Shown piece by piece: positions 30,588-37,917 of a stretch of 38,705 bases of DNA. Source of the stretch: Puniceicoccales bacterium. GTDB taxonomy: Bacteria > Verrucomicrobiota > Verrucomicrobiia > Opitutales > UBA953. The notes beneath the pieces were generated by a model. That model was not told where the DNA came from and made no database searches. It worked only from the letters and a program-made list of their open reading frames with translations. Within the stretch, counting starts at the first letter, position 1; each line of letters opens with the position of its first letter. A program made the translations under genes and the position numbers. The DNA is taken from assembly GCA_031289285.1 (NCBI GenBank), contig JAITPT010000143.1, positions 1-38,705 on the forward strand, given 5' to 3'.

Positions 30588-31622
30588 TCAGTGTTTGCGA
30601 CGGCGTAGGACACAGAGATCTTTCGGCCAATCGGCGGAAATCTCCGCATCTGCGTCGGCAAACGGGATGGGTTTGCAACCCGAGCGGCGGTTGGTCTCGC
30701 GAGTGTATTGCGCCAAGATTGCGCCCACAAACTTTGCGTCACCAATGGCACCGCCACGTGTGAACTGCGTGGCCGTCGTAAGCAGACGTTCCGAGTGGGA
30801 AAGTTTCCCGCCAGAAGCCGCGACAGCTTGGGCGGCTTCGGGAGTGATGCGGGCGGCGGACGGGTCGCCACGTTTTGCCGTCGCGCCCTTGCCAAACAAC
30901 ACAACGCGGTAGGTATCCAGCATCTCTTCGTCGCTGAGATTGTCGGAGGAAACTGCATAGCGGAGATTGCGGCGCATCGTGCCCTTGCTACCCGTTGCCA
31001 CGGCTTCGGCGTAGCCGCACCAACGGTAGTCTTTCGGGTCTGCGACAATGCGCGCACGGACGGGGTTGAGGTCAATGTAGGCGGCGGCACTTTCCATCGC
31101 GAAGAACTTGTCGCTCTGCACGAGAGTGCTCGAAAACCGCTCTGACCAAAGTGTTCCAAAACGTTCGTGTGTGCGGTTATACCAGATGGAAAACCGTTGC
31201 TTAAAGGTCTTCATGAACTCGGAGACATCGCCCATGCGACGCAGCATTTGCTTGCGCCACGCCTCGGCCTCTTCGTCGTTCTTCTTGAGCATCTCGGCGA
31301 GCACCTTGACATCGGCGGGTGCCCATTTCGTGGGCTTGGGATAAAGCACGGAGTAACGACGCAGCAGTTCTGCATCGGAGAGTTCGCCCTGTTCTGGCAC
31401 TCTGACGAGCACATGGAAATGGTTCCCCATAAGGGCGTATGTCACGACTTGGACGCCGCAGAAGTCTGCGACTTGGTGGAGTTGTTTTTGCATGATGTCC
31501 TTCTCGGCGTCGGAGAGGAAAATCTCTCCATTGACTGTTCGAGACACGCAATGAAAAACGCTGACTGAGCCGCTGGCCTTTATCCGGCGGGCACGTTGGT
31601 GTTTGGTTCTATGTTTTGGCAT
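30588..31622 (-). CDS. REP-associated tyrosine transposase (RAYT, IS200-like Y1 fold)
   Basis: A 344-residue protein starting MPKHRTKHQRARRIK; the in-frame codons further upstream translate repeat DNA. The Y1/HUH signature is clear: VQVVTYALMGNHFHVLV, with His68 and His70 as the metal-binding pair. It is followed by a helical region FMKTFKQRFSIWYNRTHERFG, which carries a candidate catalytic Tyr, then LWSERFSSTLV and AAYIDLNPVRARIV, characteristic of REP-associated transposases. The C-terminal 130 residues are an extra helical part. Not flanked by insertion-sequence ends, as expected for a domesticated RAYT. The CCAGGCT/TTGAC motif lies 70 bp upstream of its start, linking it to that dispersed family. 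Confidence 0.92.
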   Translation of the reverse strand: MPKHRTKHQRARRIKASGSVSVFHCVSRTVNGEIFLSDAEKDIMQKQLHQVADFCGVQVVTYALMGNHFHVLVRVPEQGELSDAELLRRYSVLYPKPTKWAPADVKVLAEMLKKNDEEAEAWRKQMLRRMGDVSEFMKTFKQRFSIWYNRTHERFGTLWSERFSSTLVQSDKFFAMESAAAYIDLNPVRARIVADPKDYRWCGYAEAVATGSKGTMRRNLRYAVSSDNLSDEEMLDTYRVVLFGKGATAKRGDPSAARITPEAAQAVAASGGKLSHSERLLTTATQFTRGGAIGDAKFVGAILAQYTRETNRRSGCKPIPFADADAEISADWPKDLCVLRRRKH

Positions 31623-31858
31623 AAGGATGAGTTCAGTTGGTTTGGGCAAAAGTGATGTTCGTCGCGAAAAAAAATGAAAAGTTAAGGATGAGTCAAGAGC
31701 CTTTTTTAACCTGGTTAAAAAATTGGAATCGGAGGGGTCGGTGTTTGGGCATGAGGATGATTTCTGGTTTGTTTGGACAGAAGAGTAATGTTCGGCGCAG
31801 GCGAAAATGAAAAGTGGAGGGGGAGTCAAGAACTTTTTTTAGCCTGGTTAAAAAATGA
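31615..31858. repeat. Duplicated 5' region of the transposase gene
   Basis: Two direct copies of about 110 bp: 31615-31722 (the real transposase start and leader) and 31746-31858. The second copy still reads MPKHRP on the minus strand before losing the frame. Both copies end in the CCAGGCT/TTGAC motif (31692-31722 and 31824-31856). This is a broken duplicate of the transposase 5' end. Confidence 0.8.
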
Positions 31859-31910
31859 GGGGAGGGAGGATGAGGCTCGCATTTTTGGGAGGGGAAGTTT
31901 TTACAGGGGT

Positions 31911-34643
31911 ATGCGCTTTGTGCCGGGCAAACGATGTGTCGAAATGGCAACTGGGGAGTTCGCCCAATTCGGGGAACCGCCAGTTTCTTCCGGCTTCGGT
32001 CACGGACAACAATGGCGAGCAGAAGCCGGACGCGAATGGCACAAAGTCCTTCGTTCTCTCGTAGAAAACGCAGCAGCCACCACCACCCCTCCGGCCACAT
32101 CCTCCGCCGTTTCCCACACCACCACCCCAAACTCCACTCCGCCCTCTTCCGACTCCCCCGTCCCCACATCCGCCGCCTGCATACCCTCCCCTTCCGCTAC
32201 GTCCGCCGCCATCTCCCTCGCAGCGTCCACCGATTCCGCCGCCCCCTCTTCTCTTTCCGCCACCGCCTCACCACACACACCCATTCCCGCCTCCTCCGCC
32301 ATTCCCTCCGCCTTCACCCCCATTCCCGCCTCCATTCCCTCCGCCACCACCGACGCACCACCACCCACTTCCGCCACCTCCGCCACCCCACCGCTCACCT
32401 CCGTCCTTGCCTCTGCTTCCTTCCCCTCTGGTGCGGCGGGGCAATGGCTGTTTGAACACTCCGTTCGCACTACACTTCTTTGCGAACGCTGGACAATCAC
32501 CGCCGAGGGGCGCGCCGACCAGCTGTTCATCCCCGCCGACCCAGATATGCCGCTCGTTGTGCGCGAAATCAAAACCGTCTCCGAATCGCTGCCCCGCCCC
32601 GCTGCGCATTGGCGCGAAAACCGCCCTGCCTTTTTCACCCAACTCGCCCTCTACTGCCACGGTCTCTCGCAAATACCCGCGCACACGAAGCGCGGCGTCA
32701 CCGGCGTTCTTGTGCTCGCGGAACCCGCCACGGGCATCATCCAAGAAGTTCCGTTAGACGGTGCGCCGTCCGCTTGGCTTGCTCCACGCGCCAGCCGGTT
32801 TGCGCGTTTCGCCGAGTCGCGCTGGAACAGCCGCCTGCGCCTTGAACACCTCCGCCTCCTCAACCCCTTTGCGGAAAGTCGCGCCGAGTGGGACGTCGCT
32901 GCTGGCCAACTCGCCGCCGAAAACGCGCCCGCCATACTCCTCGAAGCGCCCACCGGTTTCGGCAAAACCTCCCTCGCTCTCGTTGACGCGCTGCACCACC
33001 TGCGCGACGGCGAAGTCTCGCGCATCGTCTATGTCACAGGGAAAAACTCTGGTCGCCTCCAAGTCCTCCGCGAGCTGTCGCGCCTCACTGAGCCGGGCGC
33101 GTTGCGTGCGCTCACGCTCCACTCGCGAGCGGAGCACGAAGTCGCTGGCGTCCCCCGCGAACCGGAGGTCTGGGTGCAGAACTGGCGTCGCGCCGCGATT
33201 GACCCCGGCGCGTTGTTCGACTCCGGCGAGACCGAGCTTGCTGCCGTCCGTGCCCTCGGCGAGCGCGTCGGCGTTCCTCCTTGGGAAATCACCAAGACAC
33301 TTCTCCCGCTCGCCGAGTTAATTCTCTGCGATTACAACTATGTTTTTTCGCCGTGGCAGGCGGGGGTTCTCGGCGGCATGGACGGCTGGGATCCCGCCGC
33401 GACGCTGCTCATCGCCGACGAGGCGCACAACCTCCCCGAGCGTGCCGCCGAAGCTCGCTCTATTGTTTGCGACGCTGCCCGCGCTGCCGACGCCCTCGAC
33501 GCCCTCCGCTACGCCGGAGTCCGTGGCGGCTGGCTGCGCGAATGGGAGGCGTGGGCGGAGTTCCTCGCTGCGCTTCCGCAGGCAAACGCGCTGGAGCCGC
33601 TTGCGCTCTACCTCGCCCGCGACCACTGCGCGGAAATCACCCGCCTCTGGGAGGAGCAAAACCCGCTTCACTACGAGCTTCCCCAAGACACCATTGACGC
33701 GCTTGAACGCCCCGCGCAGCTCCTTCCCATTTTGGAGGCGTCGCCGGAAAACTATTTTTTCTGGTCGCCGCGTCCGCGTTGTTTCCGCGCCGCCTGCCTC
33801 GACGCCGCCGTCGAGACCGGCGAAACCCTCCGCGCCTTTCACCGCGCCGTGCTCATGTCGGCGACCCTCTCGCCGCCCAATGATTTTGCCGAAGCCGTGG
33901 GCCTCTCCCTCGCCGCGTCGGCAAACACCCCGCCCACCGCGCCGCCCTCCCGTCCGCCAACCGCGCTCGCGCCGCCCGACTCCGTCTTCCTCTCGGTCGC
34001 CGCCCCTTGGCGTTTCGACGCCTACGAGGTCGCCGCAGACGTCCGTGTTGACACGCGCCTCAAAAGCCGCGAGCGCCATTTTCGCGCCACGGCGGAAAGC
34101 GTCCTCTCCCTCGCCGCCGCTGAGCCAGCCGCCGTCTTCTTCCCCTCCTTCGCCTACGCGGAAACCATCAAGACCTACATCGCCGCCCTCGACTCCGGCT
34201 TCCAAGTATTCGTCCAGCCGCGTGGTGCCACGCCCGACGAGAACGCCGCCTTCCTCACCGAGGCGTTGCTGCTTGCCCACGCCATCTTCCTCGTCGCTGG
34301 CGGTGGGCTGGCAGAGAGCGTTGACATGCTCGGCGGGCGCATCACGCGGGCGATGGTTGTCAGCCCCTGCCTGCCGGAAGTCTCTGCCGAGCGCGCCGCA
34401 AAAATGGCGTTGCGCGAACGGGCGGGCGACGGCGACCCGTTTCGCAGCGCGTATCTACTCCCCGCGTTGCGCAAAGTGAACCAAGCGCTCGGGCGGCTTG
34501 TCCGCGCCCCCGACCAACGCGCAAAGGTGGTGCTGCATTGCCGCCGCTTCGCCGACCCAAACCTCGCCGCCCTGCTTGCGCCGGAGTATCGCGGCGGACG
34601 TCTCATCCGCAACGCGCACGAGTGGGCGGAGTTCACCGCTTAA
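31911..34643 (+). CDS. PD-(D/E)XK nuclease-helicase fusion, XPD/DinG-type superfamily 2 helicase
   Basis: A 910-residue protein from ATG 31911 (an in-frame start at 31773 lies in repeat DNA and is unlikely). Residues 1-290 look like a PD-(D/E)XK nuclease (AEGRADQLFI with Asp203; VVREIKTV with Glu219 and Lys221), split by about 120 residues of Ser/Thr/Pro/Ala-rich sequence at 54-174. The helicase part has Walker A APTGFGKTS (about 346-354), CDYNYVFSP, the DEAH box IADEAHNLPERA (503-506), LMSATLSPP and motif VI QALGRLVRAPDQ near the C-terminus. The four Cys of the XPD/DinG iron-sulfur domain are not seen between Walker A and DEAH. Role probably in DNA repair or processing; it stands alone. Confidence 0.85.
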   Translation: MRFVPGKRCVEMATGEFAQFGEPPVSSGFGHGQQWRAEAGREWHKVLRSLVENAAATTTPPATSSAVSHTTTPNSTPPSSDSPVPTSAACIPSPSATSAAISLAASTDSAAPSSLSATASPHTPIPASSAIPSAFTPIPASIPSATTDAPPPTSATSATPPLTSVLASASFPSGAAGQWLFEHSVRTTLLCERWTITAEGRADQLFIPADPDMPLVVREIKTVSESLPRPAAHWRENRPAFFTQLALYCHGLSQIPAHTKRGVTGVLVLAEPATGIIQEVPLDGAPSAWLAPRASRFARFAESRWNSRLRLEHLRLLNPFAESRAEWDVAAGQLAAENAPAILLEAPTGFGKTSLALVDALHHLRDGEVSRIVYVTGKNSGRLQVLRELSRLTEPGALRALTLHSRAEHEVAGVPREPEVWVQNWRRAAIDPGALFDSGETELAAVRALGERVGVPPWEITKTLLPLAELILCDYNYVFSPWQAGVLGGMDGWDPAATLLIADEAHNLPERAAEARSIVCDAARAADALDALRYAGVRGGWLREWEAWAEFLAALPQANALEPLALYLARDHCAEITRLWEEQNPLHYELPQDTIDALERPAQLLPILEASPENYFFWSPRPRCFRAACLDAAVETGETLRAFHRAVLMSATLSPPNDFAEAVGLSLAASANTPPTAPPSRPPTALAPPDSVFLSVAAPWRFDAYEVAADVRVDTRLKSRERHFRATAESVLSLAAAEPAAVFFPSFAYAETIKTYIAALDSGFQVFVQPRGATPDENAAFLTEALLLAHAIFLVAGGGLAESVDMLGGRITRAMVVSPCLPEVSAERAAKMALRERAGDGDPFRSAYLLPALRKVNQALGRLVRAPDQRAKVVLHCRRFADPNLAALLAPEYRGGRLIRNAHEWAEFTA

Positions 34644-34713
34644 CTTTTTCCGCGCCGTCGCCGCCATCGCCGCCGACGCTGTCGTCGGCCACGGTCGCCG
34701 CCGACGTCGCGCC

Positions 34714-35919
34714 TCACCGCGCCAAGAAGTAATCTGCGTCGGAACAGTTGGCCATCTGTGCGCCGCTGAGGACGGTTTCCTTCACCTGCTTTTGACGCGG
34801 GTCGGCGTCAATCAACACCAACCTCGACGTCACGCCCGACACACGCGTCGCGAGAATATGCCGCCCGTCCGCGCACCAAACCGGATTGGAGTAGCGGTGA
34901 TTTCCGGCGGTGGCGAGCGGCTCCACTTGCCCCGAGGCGATGTCAACCACCCCGATTTTGAACACGCCGCTCTTGTTGTAAGTGAACGCGATTTTGTTTT
35001 TGAAAACGGGGTTCCACGACGGCTCCGTCGAATACCCGAAGCCCGTGGAAACACGCCGCGCCGCGCCGCCGCTTTTGTTGACGATGTGAATGCCCGGGCG
35101 TCCCGTCGCGCCGCTCGTCACCGCCAGCCGCTCGCCATCGGGCGACCACGCGGGGTCGGTCTCCACCTCGCCTTTGGTGCCGAAGAGGACGCGGATGCCC
35201 TTGCCGTCGGCGTTGGCGAGAAAAATATCCATGTCACCCAAGCCCGAAGACGCGAAGGCCACCTGGCCAGTTTTCGGATTGGAGACCGCGCCCGTGGCCG
35301 TGCCGCGTTTGCCGACGATGACGCCGCGCCGTGCGCCCGATACGGCATTGACGGCATAGATGTCGGTGAAGTTCCGGTTAGCGTAAGTCGTGTGAAGCAC
35401 CTCTGAGCCGTCAAACGTCCAGCGCGGCGTGACGGAGATAGAGCGGTAGTTGGTGAGCTGGCGCACGGTGTCGAAAAAAAGATCGCCCGCGTAGATTTCC
35501 TTCTTGCCCGTGCGGTCACTCACGAAGGCGATTTTTGCGGCGAAGAGCGGACGCTGCTTGTCAATGACGAGCGCGGCGTCGCAGGCGCGCAGCACGGCGT
35601 CGGCGAGAGTCGCGCCGGAGACAGAGTTTCCCCGCGTCCCCTTACTATCGCGGAAAACGAAACTGACGGCGTTCGCGCCGGCCTTCGTCAAGCGCAACGA
35701 ACGCGTCGCGCTGGCCCCGCCGAGCTTGTATCCGCCGTGGGCAGCGAACGCCCGCCGCGCAAGCGAGGCGATTTCTGGCGTGCCAGACTCCACCGCGATT
35801 TCGTTGGGCGTGACGTATGCCACGATGACGTTGTCCTCGCGGGCGGCAGCGCGGGGCGCGACGGCGGCAAAGGCAGTGGCGGCGAGAATTGCAAAAATGG
35901 AAAGTGTTTGGAGACGCAT
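34714..35919 (-). CDS. TolB-like beta-propeller protein
   Basis: A 401-residue exported protein (signal peptide MRLQTLSIFAILAATAFAAVAPRAAA). It has a TolB N-terminal-like domain and then PD40/WD40-like blades: KIAFVSDRTGKKEIYAGD, PRWTFDGSEVLHTTYA, DIYAVNAVSGARRG, TDPAWSPDGERLAVTS, PSWNPVFKNKIAFTYN and NPVWCADGRHILATR. Known TolB is the periplasmic part of the Tol-Pal envelope system. No tolA, tolQ, tolR or pal gene is adjacent, so the assignment to the Tol system is not proven. The ATG at 35919 is preferred to upstream in-frame starts, which lack protein character; the leader is ACCACCGAACGAAT, without a Shine-Dalgarno sequence. Confidence 0.85.
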   Translation of the reverse strand: MRLQTLSIFAILAATAFAAVAPRAAAREDNVIVAYVTPNEIAVESGTPEIASLARRAFAAHGGYKLGGASATRSLRLTKAGANAVSFVFRDSKGTRGNSVSGATLADAVLRACDAALVIDKQRPLFAAKIAFVSDRTGKKEIYAGDLFFDTVRQLTNYRSISVTPRWTFDGSEVLHTTYANRNFTDIYAVNAVSGARRGVIVGKRGTATGAVSNPKTGQVAFASSGLGDMDIFLANADGKGIRVLFGTKGEVETDPAWSPDGERLAVTSGATGRPGIHIVNKSGGAARRVSTGFGYSTEPSWNPVFKNKIAFTYNKSGVFKIGVVDIASGQVEPLATAGNHRYSNPVWCADGRHILATRVSGVTSRLVLIDADPRQKQVKETVLSGAQMANCSDADYFLAR

Positions 35920-36108
35920 ATTCGTTCGGTGGTGTTTGCTGGTATTTCCCCTTGTGGCGGGAAGCACGGGAAAGTGACATATCGCACGAGGGCGGAAAAG
36001 CCGGAAAGCAAAGACAACGTAAAAATATCTTGCACCACGCGACGTTCCTCGCAGCGTCGTCCCCCTCTCATTCACATTCCTCAAAAAAATCCAACCCACT
36101 AACAAAAA

Positions 36109-36546
36109 ATGGAACAGGAAACACAAACACCCAAAGTTGAGCAGGAAGTAGGCAAACCGCCTTTCCAGCCAACACCACTGCAAGACCTCTGTTATAAGGT
36201 GACTGGCTGCGCCATCACCGCGCTTAACACCGTCGGGCCGGGTCTCGATGCCAAAATCTACGAGAACTGCCTGATGATCGAACTCGCAAAACAAGGTTTG
36301 CAATTTGATTATCAACGAAAAGTGGACGTCCTCTACAGCGGACAAAAGGTCGGCGTCGTCACGCTGGGCTTAGTCGTCAACGAGCTGCTCCTCGTGGACA
36401 CCCGCTCTGTGGCGTTCTTCAACGAGACTGATTTCTCTGAGAACATCAGTTACCTCAAACTCACGCAGCTTCCTATGGTGCTCATGCTGAACTTCAAGTT
36501 CGGCAAACTCCAATGGAAAAAGATCGCCTACGACCCAAATCGCTGA
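36109..36546 (+). CDS. GxxExxY-family protein with degenerate nuclease-like active site
   Basis: A 145-residue protein. The core resembles the GxxExxY (PD-(D/E)XK-like) family: CYKVTGCAITALNTVGPGLDAKIYENCL at the N-terminus, LAKQGLQFDYQRKVDVLYSGQKVG, and LKLTQLPMVLMLNFKFGKLQWKKI. The family's name motif G-x-x-E-x-x-Y reads G-L-D-A-K-I-Y here, and the usual Asp and Glu-x-Lys residues are replaced (LGLVVNELLLVDTRSV). The fold may be kept without nuclease chemistry. It lies 189 bp from the divergent TolB-like gene. The leader is A/C-rich (CAACCCACTAACAAAAA). Confidence 0.75.
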   Translation: MEQETQTPKVEQEVGKPPFQPTPLQDLCYKVTGCAITALNTVGPGLDAKIYENCLMIELAKQGLQFDYQRKVDVLYSGQKVGVVTLGLVVNELLLVDTRSVAFFNETDFSENISYLKLTQLPMVLMLNFKFGKLQWKKIAYDPNR

Positions 36547-36902
36547 ACGAGTGTTCTGCAATTCGACGGGGTCGCGACGGCGGCGGCGGCGCAGATATTT
36601 GCGTCGGCGTCGCCGTTGGTGTTTTTTTTGCGGGGCACATCGCACGGCACCTCGCGTGGCACCTCTCGTCCGCGCTTGAACGAGCGTTCCACATTTGTCA
36701 AGCCCGCTATGGACGCGCCGCAACAAATGCGCCACAACGACCACACCAAGCGGTGATGCCGAGTGCGCCAAGTAGTGGTGCCGAGTTACGCCAAATGGAG
36801 GCACTGAGTGCAAGAACAGTCACAGCCCCGAAGGCAGAGCGCCGAATGTGAAGGCGAATGTGGAGGCGGGAGAGGGGGAGCCAAGGCGTATCGCAGACTG
36901 CC
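36547..36902. other. Intergenic region, no gene identified
   Basis: GC-rich sequence without a protein-like frame. It contains two similar short pieces, GAACGAGTGTTC-like at about 36545 and GAACGAGCGTTCC at about 36678, and near-repeats of GTGCCGAGTKRCGCCAA at about 36750 and 36780. Nothing more can be assigned. Confidence 0.5.
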
Positions 36903-37388
36903 AAGTCTGCTTCGGAGGAATAGCCACAGAGAGGCGGCAGCGGTGTGGATGTGTGCAGGCGGGAGTAGTGGGTATGGTGAGTAGTGGGTATGGTGTGTGG
37001 GTGTGCTTAGCGGCAGACGAATGGCCTGATGCGTGGTGCCACTGCCCTGCAATTGATGTCACTGGCTTTTTGTAGTCAAGCAGCTTTTTTAGCCTGGTTA
37101 ATTATTCGGGAGGGGGGGGGGTGGGGGAAGTCTGCTTCGGAGGAATAGCCACAGAGATGCGGCAGCGGGGTGGGTGGGTGCAGGCGGGAGTAGTGGGTAT
37201 GGTGTGTGGGTGTGCTGAGCGGCAAACAAATGGCCTGATGCGTGGTGTCACTGCCCTGCAATTGATGTCACCGGCTTTTTGTAGTCAAGCAGCTTTTTTA
37301 GCCTGGTTAATTATTCGGGGGGGGGCAAGTCTGCTTCGGAACGGGACGCCCCTTCGGAAGTGCGCTTCGCGCACACGGAGCAGACTTG
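36903..37388. repeat. Tandem duplication of about 200 bp with CCAGGCT/TTGAC motifs
   Basis: Copy 1 (36903-37108) and copy 2 (37128-37318) both start AAGTCTGCTTCGGAGGAATA, contain GGTATGGTGTGTGGGTGTGC and end in the motif (37075-37108 and 37284-37318). A third start (37327) breaks off after 14 bases. The last part forms an inverted repeat: CAAGTCTGCT at 37326-37335 against AGCAGACTTG at 37379-37388, around the small hairpin GTGCGC-TTC-GCGCAC. Confidence 0.85.
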
Positions 37389-37425
37389 GCAGTCTGGGAT
37401 ACGGCGTCTTCCGTGCCATTTTGAA

Positions 37426-37588
37426 CCTAAAAACGGCAGTTGAATCGGGGAGTCTTGCGGAACCTGTTACGTCATCTGCACGTAGTGCTTTTGCTCGACG
37501 CACCAACAGGTGCGCCTTCACAAAAGCCCTAAGCGCATCTGCCGCAACATCTTCTCGCAATATTTCCCCTCCAACTGCCGTTTTTAGG
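37426..37588. mobile_element. 163-bp miniature inverted-repeat element, copy 3
   Basis: The best preserved copy: ends CCTAAAAACGGCAGTTGAA and, inverted, CCTAAAAACGGCAGTTGGAG. It is flanked by a perfect 5-bp duplication TTGAA (37421-37425 and 37589-37593). The right-hand TTGAA belongs to the half-element at 37591-37645, so this copy inserted at the edge of an older repeat. Confidence 0.9.
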
Positions 37589-37590
37589 TT

Positions 37591-37645
37591 GAAAGCGGTG
37601 TCGGCGGACGCGGAGAAGCACTCCGCGCCCTCGCCACCGCACTCC
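37591..37645. repeat. Half copy of the inverted repeat seen at 775-933
   Basis: GAAAGCGGTGTCGGCGG at the left and CTCGCCACCGCACTCC at the right, followed by an A-run, as in the arms at 775-831 (inverse) and 878-933. The opposite arm is missing. The 37646-37917 stretch holds only loose repeats (GAGACGCCCGTGCC, GCGTCTCGCCCG, GGACACAGGACAGGGGACAC) and no gene. Confidence 0.75.
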
Positions 37646-37917
37646 AAAAAAAAGACAGCGACCCACAGAAATGCGGGTGACAGACGTGTGCGATGTGTGG
37701 CACGAGCGAGACGCCCGTGCCACAGCACACATGCCGCTCCCTGTCGGCGACTGGAAACACTGGCGTCTCGCCCGTGGTGCGTGAGTAGGACACAGGACAG
37801 GGGACACAAGACGCCGCTGGGAGGATGCGGGACACAGGGGAGCGTGGCACGGGCGCCTCGCCCGTTCGAAGCGGCGCCGGAGGCGACGGCAACACAGACA
37901 GGATTGTCTGTGCTACA

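Noticed and set aside
34498..35406. 302-codon plus-strand frame opposite the TolB-like gene
   Set aside because: It overlaps the end of the helicase gene and most of the TolB-like gene, and it lacks domain motifs.
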